Origin: a virus
DNA: 47,928 nucleotides
Strand: one strand, 5' to 3'
IMG/VR virus record: IMGVR_UViG_3300024313_000015
Coordinates: 1 to 47,928 of that record
A model generated the notes under the pieces. That model was not told the origin of the DNA, made no database searches, and was given only the letters and a program-made list of their open reading frames with translations. The position numbers and the translations under genes are program-made. Positions 24,049 to 34,300 of this stretch are shown piece after piece; within the stretch, counting starts at the first letter, position 1; each line of letters begins with the position of its first letter.

Positions 24049-26364
24049 TTATTCCATTCCGCCTCTTCCGCCTCCGCCGCCGCCGGGTGGTGGTGGTGGT
24101 CCACCTTGTTGTGTAATACTTTGGATTACTCCGTTTACACATACAACATCATACATAGAAAAATACAATGTACCATTAAATCCAGTGTATGAAACTCCTT
24201 TTGCTCCTTTAAGTCCTTGAGCACCTTGTGCTCCAGGGGATGCCGCTGGTGCTGATGGTCCAACAAAACCTTGAGGTCCAGTATTACCTGTAGTTCCAGT
24301 ATTACCTTGAAAACCTCTTGCTCCTTGAGATCCTTGTGGTCCTCTGTAACCTTGTGGTCCATAACCTCCGGTCCAACCTTGAGCTCCTCTACCTCCTTGT
24401 GATCCTTGGAATCCAATAGGCCCGTTATAACCCTGTGGTCCCTGTACACCTTGTGGTCCTTTGTAACCAGCAATTCCTGATCCTTCAGTACCCTGTACTC
24501 CTCTCTGTCCCTGAGGTCCTGTAGGTCCGTGTCCTCTTTCACCAGGTGCTCCTTCGTTACCTGTTAAACCTTGAGGTCCTGTTGGTGAATTTCCTACAGA
24601 TCCTTGAGATCCTTGATTTCCTTGCGGTCCTCTATTTCCTCCAGGCTGTGCTCCTTTGTAACCTTTAGGTCCAGGTGCTCCAGTATTTCCTTGTGCTCCT
24701 CTTGGAGAAGAACCTTGTGCTCCTTGTGGTCCTCTTGGTCCGTTAAGTCCTTTGTAACCAGTAGGTGATGGTCCGATAAATCCTTTATAACCTCCTGGTC
24801 CAGTAGAACCTTGAGGTCCTGTTGGAGAAAGTCCGATAAATCCTTTATAACCTTGTGCTCCTTGAGATCCTTGAGATCCTCTTACAACAGATCCTTGAGA
24901 ACCTTGTGGTCCTCTATAACCATCAAGTCCTTTAAGACCTGTAGGCTCTGCTCCTCTATATCCTTGATCTCCTTGAGGTCCTCTTGGTCCGGTGTTTCCA
25001 CCAGGTTGAGCTCCTTTAAAGCCAATATAACCTTGTGCTCCTTGAGATCCTTGTGTTCCTCTTGGAGAAGAACCTTGTGCTCCTTGGAAACCTCTATCTC
25101 CTTGTGGTCCTCTTGATCCTCCAGGCTGGGCTCCTTTAGCTCCCTGTGCTCCTTGATAACCCTTTGGTCCAGTTGGTCCAGTTGGTTGAGCTCCTTTAAA
25201 TCCAATATAACCTTGTGCTCCTTGAGATCCTTGCGGTCCTCTTGGAGAAGAACCTTGTGCTCCTTGATTACCTTGAGCTCCTTTAGCTCCTTGATAACCT
25301 CCAGGCTGGGCTCCTTTATCTCCTTGAGTACCTTGTGGTCCTCTTGGTCCAGTGTTTCCACCAGGTTGAGCTCCTTTAAAACCTTTATCACCAGTTGCTC
25401 CTTGTGCTCCTTGTGCTCCTCTTACTAATATTCCCTGTGCTCCTTGATTACCTTGTGCTCCTTTAGCTCCTTGATAACCTCCAGGCTGGGCTCCTTTATC
25501 TCCTTGAGTACCTTGTGGTCCTCTTGGTCCAGTGTTTCCACCGGGCTGGGCTCCTTTGAAACCTTTATCTCCAGTTGCTCCTTGTGCTCCTTGTGCTCCT
25601 CTTGGAGAAGAACCTTTATCTCCAGTTGCTCCTTTTAAACCTTTAGCTCCTTGATAACCTTTTGGAGATGCTCCTTGAACTCCTCTTTCTCCATTATCTC
25701 CTGTAAAACCGGTTGGTCCAGTAGGTTGAGCTCCTTTAAATCCTTGAGTACCTTGTGCTCCTTGAGATCCTTGAACTCCTCTTACTAAGTTTCCTTGTGG
25801 TCCTCTTGGTCCATTTGCTCCTGTATCTCCACGGTATGCTGTTTGAGTATTTCCTTGTGCTCCTTGAAAACCTTTAGCTCCAGTTGCTCCAGTATATGCT
25901 GCTATAGCATCTCCAGTTGCTCCTTGAAAACCTCTGTCTCCTCCTGCTCCTTGATTACCTCTAACAACAGGTCCAGTAACTCCTTTATTACCAGTGAATC
26001 CTGTTAAAGTAGAACCTTGATTACCTTGAACTCCTCTATCTCCAGTAGAACCTTTAGAACCTTGAGCTCCTTTAAATCCTGTGTGAGTTATTCCGTTTGC
26101 TCCTTTTAATCCAGTAGATCCTTGTGGGCTATTACCTATAGTCCCTTGAAATCCTCTTTCTCCAGTAGCTCCTTTTAAACCTTTAGCACCTTTAGAGCCT
26201 TGAGCTCCTTTAAATCCCCCTGTACCTGTATCTCCTTTTTCACCTTTAGCTCCTTTAGTTCCTTGATCACCTGTAAAATATGGGTAATTGTTAGGATTAA
26301 AATTGCCTTCGTGTAAAAAATTAGATAGACCGTTTATGAGTGATCCTGATCTTAATTTAGCCAT
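24049..26364 (-). CDS. Collagen-like fibre protein 1 with frequent GXY interruptions
   Basis: 771 residues. A 30-residue head ([20 protein letters not shown], then [10 protein letters not shown]) is followed by Gly-X-Y repeats from about 33 to 725. Unlike its neighbours, the repeat is often broken by extra residues: [33 protein letters not shown]. Lys is common in Y (GFK, GAK, GDK), Pro mainly in X. The end is a short hydrophobic part ([19 protein letters not shown]) and a Pro5-Gly6 tail ([18 protein letters not shown]). Collagen triple helices form trimeric rods; in phages they serve in tail or head fibres. It is the last gene of the cluster and precedes a strong terminator. Large antisense frames arise from the repeat. 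Confidence 0.88.
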   Translation of the reverse strand: MAKLRSGSLINGLSNFLHEGNFNPNNYPYFTGDQGTKGAKGEKGDTGTGGFKGAQGSKGAKGLKGATGERGFQGTIGNSPQGSTGLKGANGITHTGFKGAQGSKGSTGDRGVQGNQGSTLTGFTGNKGVTGPVVRGNQGAGGDRGFQGATGDAIAAYTGATGAKGFQGAQGNTQTAYRGDTGANGPRGPQGNLVRGVQGSQGAQGTQGFKGAQPTGPTGFTGDNGERGVQGASPKGYQGAKGLKGATGDKGSSPRGAQGAQGATGDKGFKGAQPGGNTGPRGPQGTQGDKGAQPGGYQGAKGAQGNQGAQGILVRGAQGAQGATGDKGFKGAQPGGNTGPRGPQGTQGDKGAQPGGYQGAKGAQGNQGAQGSSPRGPQGSQGAQGYIGFKGAQPTGPTGPKGYQGAQGAKGAQPGGSRGPQGDRGFQGAQGSSPRGTQGSQGAQGYIGFKGAQPGGNTGPRGPQGDQGYRGAEPTGLKGLDGYRGPQGSQGSVVRGSQGSQGAQGYKGFIGLSPTGPQGSTGPGGYKGFIGPSPTGYKGLNGPRGPQGAQGSSPRGAQGNTGAPGPKGYKGAQPGGNRGPQGNQGSQGSVGNSPTGPQGLTGNEGAPGERGHGPTGPQGQRGVQGTEGSGIAGYKGPQGVQGPQGYNGPIGFQGSQGGRGAQGWTGGYGPQGYRGPQGSQGARGFQGNTGTTGNTGPQGFVGPSAPAASPGAQGAQGLKGAKGVSYTGFNGTLYFSMYDVVCVNGVIQSITQQGGPPPPPGGGGGGRGGME
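25261..25600. repeat. Direct repeat of about 160 bp, 180-bp period, in collagen gene 1
   Basis: 25261-25420 and 25441-25600 match at all but about six bases, a 180-base (60-residue) spacing. Each copy encodes [20 protein letters not shown] and the following [12 protein letters not shown]. High identity at silent sites points to recent duplication or gene conversion. Confidence 0.88.
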
Positions 26365-26407
26365 TCTATTTTATTTTATTTTATTTATTGTTTAAGTTAT
26401 TTATTGA

Positions 26408-28759
26408 TTATAGTCCACCTGTTATGAATCCATTTCCAACTTGTAAGTTTTGAAACTGATCATCATCAAAGAATCCCATAACTGTATTCATTCCACCAGT
26501 TCCAGCATCTCCAGCAGCTCCTTGAGGTCCTCTTGGTCCGTTCGGCGCTGAACTACCAGGTCCTCTATTTCCTTGTGCTCCTTGTGCTCCTTGAAATCCT
26601 GTTCCTCCTTGGAATCCTAAAACTCCTTTGAATCCTGTATAACCATTTACTCCTTTTGGTCCAGCAGGTCCAGTAGGTCCTTTATAACCTTGAACTCCAA
26701 TTCTACCAACTGGTCCTGATACTCCGTTTGATCCTTTTGGTCCTATATAACCAGGATAACCTAATGATCCTTGAGATCCTTGAGGTCCTCCTACTCCTTG
26801 ATATCCTTGTGGTCCAATGATTCCTTGTGCTCCTTGTGGTCCTCCAATTCCAGTTTGTCCCTGTGCTCCTTGGAAACCTCTAACTCCAGTAGCTCCTTGT
26901 GCTCCAGTAGAACCTTGATATCCTATAAATCCTTTGTAACCTTGTGCTCCTTGAGATCCTTGTGATCCAGTAGTACCTACGGCTCCAGTAGGACCAGTTG
27001 GTCCTCTATAACCTTGTGGCCCAGGATGCCCATGATATCCAGTATAACCTTGAACTCCTTGATTACCTAAACCTCCTTCTGCACCTTGTGGTCCAGTAGA
27101 ACCTGTAGCACCTGTTCCACCTTGAGATCCTTTAAGTCCTTGAGAACCTTGAGGTCCAGTAGTACCTACGGCTCCTTTAAGTCCAATAAAACCTTTATAA
27201 CCAGTAGGTCCAGTAGCTCCTTTAAATCCAGTATAACCAGTAGGTCCGCCATTACCTTGAGGTCCAACGGCTCCTTCAGATCCAGTAATTCCTTTAAATC
27301 CAATATAACCAGTAGCTCCTTGTGCTCCTTGTGCTCCTTGTCCTCCAGTAGGTCCAGTAGAACCTTTAAGTCCAATAAAACCTTTATAACCTGTAGGTCC
27401 ATTAGCTCCTTTAAATCCAGTATAACCGGTTAATCCAACATATCCTTGTGCTCCTTGAGAACCTTGAGATCCGCTGTCTCCAGTAAATCCTTTATCACCA
27501 GTAGCTCCTTGTGCTCCTTGTGCTCCTTGTCCTCCAGCAGGTCCAGTAGAACCTTTAAGTCCAATAAAACCTTTATAACCTGTAGGTCCATTAGCTCCTT
27601 TAAATCCGATAAATCCTTTATCACCAGTTGCTCCTTTTAAACCTTTAGTTCCTTGAGATCCGTTATCTCCAATAAATCCTTTATAACCTGTAACTCCTTG
27701 AGCTCCTTGTGCTCCTTGAGAACCGGCTGTCCCAGTTGGTCCAACTGGTCCAATAAAACCTTTATAACCTGTAGGTCCATTAGCTCCTTTAAATCCGATA
27801 AATCCTTTATCACCAGTTGCTCCTTTTAAACCTTTAGTTCCTTGAGATCCATTATCTCCAACAAAACCTTTATAACCTGTAGCTCCAGTTGCTCCTTGTG
27901 CTCCTTGAGAACCTGCGGTTCCAGTAGCTCCAGTTGGTCCAACAAAACCTTTATAACCTGTTAATCCAGGATCTGTTGCAGCTCCTTGAGAACCAATGTC
28001 TCCTTGAAACCCTCTAAATCCTCCTTGACCCGGTGCTCCAGTGTAACCTTTTGCTCCAGCAGATCCTTGTGATCCAGTTGATCCTTGTGCTCCTTTAGAA
28101 CCAGTTGCTCCTTTAAGACCAATGTTTCCAATAAATCCTGTGTAACCCTTTGGTCCACCAGCACCTTGATAACCTTGAACTCCTTGAGCTCCTTGATAAC
28201 CTTTTGCCCCAGTCGCTGTAGTAGCTCCTTTATCTCCAGTATCTCCAGTAGATCCTTGAGCTCCTTTTGCCCCAGTCGCTGTAGTAGCTCCTTTAGCACC
28301 TACAAAACCTGTAGCGCCGTCAACTCCTTTATAACCTGTTGGTCCAGTAGCACCTTGATTACCTTGAGCTCCTCTCGTTCCTTTAGAACCTTGATCGCCT
28401 ATATAACCAGTATAACCAGTAGCACCTGTATCTCCTTGAAAACCTCTATCTCCTGTAGTTCCAGTAGAACCTTGAGGTCCTTTGTCTCCAGTAGCTCCTT
28501 GATTTCCTCTTATTCCTTGAGGTCCAGTAGCTCCTTGATAACCAGTAGCTCCAGTAGATCCTAAGTCTCCTTGATTTCCTTGAAAACCTCTATCTCCTCC
28601 TGATCCTTGAGAACCTTGAGCTCCTTTATCACCGATATCACCGGTAGAACCTTGAGCTCCTTGTGCTCCGACAAACTGTGGATAATTAGTACTATTTAAA
28701 ATACCGGCATGAAGAATAAGATCATTTTCTAATTCCGTTCCTAATTTAAGTTTAGCCAT
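26408..28759 (-). CDS. Collagen-like fibre protein 2
   Basis: 783 residues. Head MAKLKLGTELENDLILHAG then NSTNYPQFVG resembles the head of collagen-like protein 1. Gly-X-Y runs almost unbroken from about residue 30 to 756, with many aromatic X residues (GFK, GYK, GYT, GFI) and Lys or Thr in Y. The end is a 27-residue non-repeat tail (MNTVMGFFDDDQFQNLQVGN). A 63-residue super-repeat based on GPTGYKGFIG recurs about five times. Expected to form a long trimeric rod on the phage particle. It lies 43 bases from gene 1 and 32 bases after the stop of gene 3, so the genes are probably cotranscribed. Confidence 0.88.
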   Translation of the reverse strand: MAKLKLGTELENDLILHAGILNSTNYPQFVGAQGAQGSTGDIGDKGAQGSQGSGGDRGFQGNQGDLGSTGATGYQGATGPQGIRGNQGATGDKGPQGSTGTTGDRGFQGDTGATGYTGYIGDQGSKGTRGAQGNQGATGPTGYKGVDGATGFVGAKGATTATGAKGAQGSTGDTGDKGATTATGAKGYQGAQGVQGYQGAGGPKGYTGFIGNIGLKGATGSKGAQGSTGSQGSAGAKGYTGAPGQGGFRGFQGDIGSQGAATDPGLTGYKGFVGPTGATGTAGSQGAQGATGATGYKGFVGDNGSQGTKGLKGATGDKGFIGFKGANGPTGYKGFIGPVGPTGTAGSQGAQGAQGVTGYKGFIGDNGSQGTKGLKGATGDKGFIGFKGANGPTGYKGFIGLKGSTGPAGGQGAQGAQGATGDKGFTGDSGSQGSQGAQGYVGLTGYTGFKGANGPTGYKGFIGLKGSTGPTGGQGAQGAQGATGYIGFKGITGSEGAVGPQGNGGPTGYTGFKGATGPTGYKGFIGLKGAVGTTGPQGSQGLKGSQGGTGATGSTGPQGAEGGLGNQGVQGYTGYHGHPGPQGYRGPTGPTGAVGTTGSQGSQGAQGYKGFIGYQGSTGAQGATGVRGFQGAQGQTGIGGPQGAQGIIGPQGYQGVGGPQGSQGSLGYPGYIGPKGSNGVSGPVGRIGVQGYKGPTGPAGPKGVNGYTGFKGVLGFQGGTGFQGAQGAQGNRGPGSSAPNGPRGPQGAAGDAGTGGMNTVMGFFDDDQFQNLQVGNGFITGGL
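27183..27966. repeat. 189-bp super-repeat in collagen gene 2
   Basis: The anchor CCAA(T/C)AAAACCTTTATAACC occurs at 27183, 27372, 27561, 27750 and 27939, exactly 189 bases (63 residues, 21 Gly-X-Y triplets) apart. An extra copy at 27858 lies 108 bases after the fourth. The DNA between anchors is also highly similar. Confidence 0.88.
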
Positions 28760-28791
28760 GTTTATTTTATTTTTTTAATTCTTTTTGTTTA

Positions 28792-31332
28792 TTATAGTAT
28801 TCTACCATTAGTAACGGTATTTGTACCAAATTGATGGTGTAAAGTTCCGTTCTGTCCATTAGCAGATCCATTTAATTGAGCATTTAATCCGGTAACACCT
28901 TGATAACCAACTGGTCCTCCAGAACCGTGAGTTGTATAACCAAGTGCTCCTTGTGGTCCTCTATGTCCAGGATTTCCTTTTAAACCAGGGGCTCCTTTAG
29001 TTCCTTGAGGTCCAGTAGATCCCGTGTTTCCTTGTGCTCCTCTTCCTCCAGTATTTCCTTGGAAACCTCTTGGTCCAGCACTACCAGTACCACCAGTAGA
29101 TCCTTGATTTCCTTGAGGTCCTCTTGATCCATTAGGTCCGTTTCCTCCTTGATATCCTCTTGGTCCATTTGCTCCTTTATAACCCTTTGGTCCTATAGAA
29201 CCTTGTGGTCCATTAGGGCCAGCAGTTCCTTGTGCTCCTTTATAACCAATACGTCCTTTTGCACCCTGTATTCCAATAGGTCCAGTAGCTCCTTTAGGTC
29301 CTCCATTTCCAGTAAGTCCTTTAAATCCAATATATCCTTTTGGTCCAGTTGATCCTTGACTTCCTTGACTTCCTTGAAAACCGTGAGCTCCTTTTGCACC
29401 TTGTGTTCCAGTAGGTCCAGTAGATCCTTTAAAACCTGGTGCACCAGTATCTCCTTGAGGTCCTCTTGGTCCAGAATTACCTTGAGATCCTTGCGGTCCT
29501 CTATTTCCAGTAACTCCTTGATAACCATAAGCTCCATCAGCTCCTTGAGTACCTTGTGGTCCTCTATTTCCTCCGGCTCCTGTTCCTCCTTGATCACCAA
29601 TAGGTCCAGTTGATCCTGTTCCTCCTTGAGATCCTCTAAGTCCCTGTGGTCCTGTATCTCCAGTAGTTCCTTGAGGTCCTTTTGATCCTTTAGGTCCATA
29701 ATTACCAATATATCCTTTTGGTCCAGTTGCTCCTTGAGAACCTTGAGGTCCTCTATTTCCTCCAGCTCCTGTTCCTCCTTGAACTCCAACAGGTCCAGTT
29801 GCTCCTGTTCCTCCTTGAGATCCTTTAACTCCGATATATCCTTTTGGTCCAGTAGCTCCTTGATTACCACCTGCTCCAGTTGGCCCTCTATGTCCTATAT
29901 GACCAGTTGGTCCAGTAGCTCCTTGAGAACCCTGTGGTCCTCTATTTCCAGTAACTCCTGTTCCTCCTTGAACTCCAACAGGTCCAACGTTACCAGTAGT
30001 TCCAGTAGTTCCAAGATCTCCTTGAAAACCTCTTGCTCCAGTAGAACCTTGATTACCTTTAGATCCTGTTCCTCCTTGATATCCTATAAATCCTTTAGGT
30101 CCAGTTGCACCCTGTGCTCCTTGATTACCTTTAGTACCTACAGATCCAGTAGAACCTTGATTTCCATTAGGTCCAATATTACCAGTTGCTCCAGTAGTTC
30201 CAAGATCTCCTTGAAAACCTCTTGCTCCAGTAGAACCTTGATTACCTTTAGCTCCAGTACCACCTTGATTTCCTATAAATCCTTTAGGTCCAGTTGCTCC
30301 TTGCGATCCTTGTGCTCCTTTAGTACCTACAGCTCCAGTAGAACCCTGTGGTCCATTAGCTCCTTGTACTCCTTTATTTCCTTGATAACCAGTAGGTCCA
30401 GTTGCTCCTTGGTTTCCAGTGTTTCCACCTCCACCTTGAGAACCTTTAGCTCCTTGAAAACCTCTGTCTCCAGTTGCTCCAGTAGTACCTTGTGGCCCTT
30501 GTGAACCAGTTGATCCAGTGTTTCCACCAGCTCCTTGAGGTCCATTAAATCCTTTATTTCCTATAAATCCTGTATCACCAGTTGCACCTTGTGCTCCTCT
30601 ATTACCTAGTGCTCCAACAGCTCCTTGAAAACCTCTTTCTCCAGTTGCTCCTTGAGCTCCTCTATCAGAGTTTGCTCCTTTTGCTCCTTGAGAACCTTGA
30701 TTACCTTTAGCTCCGGTAGATCCTTGTGGTCCAAAATGTCCTACATAACCTAAGTCTCCTTGGAAACCTCTTGGTCCAGTTGGTCCATTTGATCCGTTAG
30801 CTCCTTGATCTCCTTTGAAACCAGTAACTCCAACAGTTCCTTGGAAACCTCTGTCTCCTTGAGAACCCTGAGCTCCTTGGTAACCTTGAAGACCGTTAGG
30901 TCCATCAGATCCCTTTAGGCCATTACCTCCTTGAGCTCCTTTAGCTCCTTGAATTCCAACATACCCGTTGGCTCCAGTTGCACCTTGATACCCTTGTTCA
31001 CCGTCAACACCTTGATTTCCTTTAAAACCTATATAACCAATTGCTCCCTTAAGATCAGGGTATGCAGTTGGTGTAAAATTAGATGATGTTAATATGTTAT
31101 GTGCTCCAATTGTAGAATTAGAAGCAATTTTCATAATACCGTCAAACTCATAACTAGCGTATATTACACCAGTGCCCTGGGCCCCCAGTAAGGGGACCCC
31201 AGCATTGATTTCTTCAAAATATGCAGTAGAATATACAGTACCTAGTGATGGATTTAATCCGAGTTTTGATGCGCCTTCTTCGAAAATATCAGCTTCAAAA
31301 ACCCCGGTGTTTACATTAAATTTCATTGCCAT
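28792..31332 (-). CDS. Collagen-like fibre protein 3 with long N-terminal domain
   Basis: 846 residues. It has the longest head of the set, about 94 residues (MAMKFNVNTGVFEADIFEEG, YEFDGIMKIASNSTIGAHNI), ending SNFTPTAYPDLKG, which resembles the last part of the heads of proteins 1 and 2. Gly-X-Y then runs from about 95 to 812 with many Thr, Lys and Gln in Y, and few interruptions. The tail is Asn/Gly-rich (GSANGQNGTLHHQFGTNTV). The head may attach to the particle and the tail may be the exposed tip or trimerisation region. Its N-terminal coding part contains a short GC-rich hairpin (31177-31202). Confidence 0.88.
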   Translation of the reverse strand: MAMKFNVNTGVFEADIFEEGASKLGLNPSLGTVYSTAYFEEINAGVPLLGAQGTGVIYASYEFDGIMKIASNSTIGAHNILTSSNFTPTAYPDLKGAIGYIGFKGNQGVDGEQGYQGATGANGYVGIQGAKGAQGGNGLKGSDGPNGLQGYQGAQGSQGDRGFQGTVGVTGFKGDQGANGSNGPTGPRGFQGDLGYVGHFGPQGSTGAKGNQGSQGAKGANSDRGAQGATGERGFQGAVGALGNRGAQGATGDTGFIGNKGFNGPQGAGGNTGSTGSQGPQGTTGATGDRGFQGAKGSQGGGGNTGNQGATGPTGYQGNKGVQGANGPQGSTGAVGTKGAQGSQGATGPKGFIGNQGGTGAKGNQGSTGARGFQGDLGTTGATGNIGPNGNQGSTGSVGTKGNQGAQGATGPKGFIGYQGGTGSKGNQGSTGARGFQGDLGTTGTTGNVGPVGVQGGTGVTGNRGPQGSQGATGPTGHIGHRGPTGAGGNQGATGPKGYIGVKGSQGGTGATGPVGVQGGTGAGGNRGPQGSQGATGPKGYIGNYGPKGSKGPQGTTGDTGPQGLRGSQGGTGSTGPIGDQGGTGAGGNRGPQGTQGADGAYGYQGVTGNRGPQGSQGNSGPRGPQGDTGAPGFKGSTGPTGTQGAKGAHGFQGSQGSQGSTGPKGYIGFKGLTGNGGPKGATGPIGIQGAKGRIGYKGAQGTAGPNGPQGSIGPKGYKGANGPRGYQGGNGPNGSRGPQGNQGSTGGTGSAGPRGFQGNTGGRGAQGNTGSTGPQGTKGAPGLKGNPGHRGPQGALGYTTHGSGGPVGYQGVTGLNAQLNGSANGQNGTLHHQFGTNTVTNGRIL
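29561..30260. repeat. 189-bp super-repeat in collagen gene 3
   Basis: CCTCTATTTC followed by similar sequence occurs at 29561, 29750 and 29939; CCAAGATCTCCTTGAAAACC occurs at 30011 and 30200. All spacings are 189 bases, the same as in gene 2. A further copy of the first anchor at 29498 is 63 bases (one third) away. Confidence 0.85.
31177..31202. other. GC-rich hairpin inside collagen gene 3
   Basis: CTGGG and CCCAG flank a CCCC/GGGG stem with a short AT loop. It lies about 45 codons after the start in a region whose codons (GTC CCC, GGG GCC CAG GGC) differ from the AT-rich use elsewhere. It could slow translation or mark a transferred segment. Confidence 0.45.
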
Positions 31333-31383
31333 CTTTTAGTATTTATTTTTTTATATTTATTCTATTTAGTTTACAATCAGTTT

Positions 31384-34300
31384 TTAGAAGTTGAAGATAA
31401 TATCTCCAGTTGAATCATCTTTTTCAATTGTTGTTCCTCCACCGAAATCGATAGTTTTTGTTGATAAAACTACTTTTCCACTAGAATCAAGATCAATTAC
31501 GTCAGTTGTTCCTCCTAATATGTTGTTACTAATATCGATACCACTAGATGCGATTAAAGATAATTGAGCTCCTTGTGAACCTTGTGCCCCGGTAGTTCCA
31601 TTAACTCCTTGTGGTCCAATTGGTCCTTGAACACCCTGTGCTCCAGTATCTCCTTTATCTCCTTTATCTCCTTTTTGTCCTTGGGCTCCAACAGCTCCTT
31701 GTGCTCCTGTTGCTCCTTGGATTCCTTGGTCTCCTTGGTCTCCTTTAGCTCCTTGAATACCTTGGTCTCCTTGGTCTCCTTTAGCTCCAACAGCTCCTTG
31801 TGCTCCTGTTACTCCTTGGATTCCTTGGTCTCCTTGATCTCCCTTAGCTCCTTGAATACCTTGATCTCCTTGGTCTCCTTTTGCTCCAGTTGCTCCTTGT
31901 GCTCCTGTTGCTCCTTGAATACCTTGATCTCCTTGATCTCCTTTAGCTCCTTGAATACCTTGGTCTCCTTGGTCTCCTTTAGCTCCAACAGCTCCTTGTG
32001 CTCCTGTTACTCCTTGGATTCCTTGGTCTCCTTGATCTCCTTTAGCTCCAGTTGCTCCAGTTGCTCCTTGAACTCCTTGAATACCTTGGTCTCCTTGATC
32101 TCCTTTAGCTCCTTGAATACCTTGATCTCCTTGATCTCCTTTAGCTCCTTGAATACCTTGGTCTCCTTGATCTCCTTTTGCTCCAACAGCTCCTTGTGCT
32201 CCTGTTACTCCTTGAATACCTTGATCTCCTTGGTCTCCTTTTGCTCCAGTAGCTCCGTCATTACCGTCAGCTCCAGTTGCTCCTTGTGCTCCTTGGATTC
32301 CTTGATCTCCTTGATCTCCTTTTAATCCAGTTTCTCCTTGAATACCTTGGATTCCTTGATCTCCTTGGTCTCCTTTTGCTCCAGTAGCTCCGTCATTACC
32401 GTCAGCTCCAGTTGCTCCTTGTGCTCCTTGGATTCCTTGATCTCCTTGATCTCCTTTAAGACCTTGAATACCTTGGATTCCTTGATCTCCTTGATCTCCT
32501 TTTGCTCCAACAGCTCCTGTTTCTCCTTGAATACCTTGAATACCTTGGTCTCCTTGATCTCCTTTTGCTCCAGTAGCTCCGTCATTACCATCAGCTCCAT
32601 TAGCTCCAGTTGCTCCTTGTGCTCCTTGGATTCCTTGATCTCCTTGATCTCCTTTTAAACCTTGGATTCCATCAGCTCCAGTAGCTCCTTGAATACCTTG
32701 ATCTCCTTGGTCTCCTTTAAGACCTTGAATACCATCAGCTCCTTGTGCTCCTGTTGCTCCTTGAATTCCTTGATCACCTTGATCTCCTTTAGCTCCAGTT
32801 GCTCCAACAGCTCCTTGTGCTCCTGTTGCTCCTTGAATACCTTGATCACCTTGATCTCCTTTATCTCCTTTTAATCCTTGGATTCCGTCTACACCTTGTG
32901 CTCCAGTTGCTCCTTGAATTCCTTGATCACCTTGATCTCCTTTTAATCCAGTTTCTCCTTGAATACCTTGGATTCCTTGATCTCCTTGATCTCCTTTATC
33001 TCCTTTTAATCCTTGGATTCCGTCTGCACCTTGTGCTCCAGTTGCTCCTTGAATTCCTTGATCACCTTGATCTCCTTTAGCTCCAGTTGCTCCATCAGCT
33101 CCATCAGCTCCATTAGCTCCTGTTTCTCCTTGAATACCTTGAATACCTTGGATTCCTTGATCTCCTTGATCTCCTTTTAATCCTTGGATTCCGTCTGCAC
33201 CTTGTGCTCCAGTTGCTCCTTGAATTCCTTGATCACCTTGATCTCCTTTAGCTCCAGTTTCTCCTTGAATACCCTGAATACCTTGATCTCCTTGATCTCC
33301 TTTTAATCCTTGGATTCCGTCTGCACCTTGTGCTCCAGTTGCTCCTTGAATTCCTTGATCACCTTGATCTCCTTTAGCTCCAGTTTCTCCTTGAATACCT
33401 TGAATACCTTGAATACCTTGGTCTCCTTGATCTCCTTTAAGTCCGTCAGAACCTTGAGCTCCTTGAATACCTTGGTCTCCTTGATCTCCTTTAGCTCCAA
33501 CAGCCCCAGTTGCTCCATCAGCACCATCAGCGCCATTAGCTCCTGTTTCTCCTTGAATACCTTGAATACCTTGGTCTCCTTGGTCTCCTTTTAAACCTTG
33601 AATTCCTTGATCACCTTGATCTCCTTTTAAACCTTGGATTCCGTCAGAACCTTGAGCTCCTTGAATACCTTGGTCTCCTTGATCTCCTTTAAGTCCAGTT
33701 GCTCCGTCAGCTCCATCAGCTCCATTAGCTCCTGTTTCTCCTTGAATACCTTGGTCTCCTTGATCTCCTTTAAGACCTTGAATACCTTGAATTCCTTGAT
33801 CACCTTGATCTCCTTTTAAACCTTGGATTCCGTCAGAACCTTGAGCTCCTTGAATACCTTGATCTCCTTGGTCTCCTTTAAGTCCAGTAGCTCCGTCAGC
33901 TCCATTAGCTCCATCATTTCCATCAATTCCATTAGCACCTTGTGCTCCTTGGATTCCTTGATCTCCTTGATCTCCTTTTTCTCCTTGAATACCTTGAATA
34001 CCTTGGTCTCCTTGATCTCCTTTAAGTCCGTCAGAACCTTGAGCTCCTTGAATACCTTGATCTCCTTGGTCTCCTTTAAGTCCAGTTGCTCCGGTTTCTC
34101 CTTGAATACCTTGAATACCTTGGTCTCCTTGATCTCCTTTAGCTCCTGTGTCTCCTTGAATACCTTGAATACCTTGGTCTCCTTGATCTCCTTTAAGTCC
34201 GTCAGAACCTTGAGCTCCTTGAATACCTTGATCTCCTTGGTCTCCTTTTTCTCCTTGAATACCTTGAATACCTTGGTCTCCTTGATCTCCTTTAAGTCCG

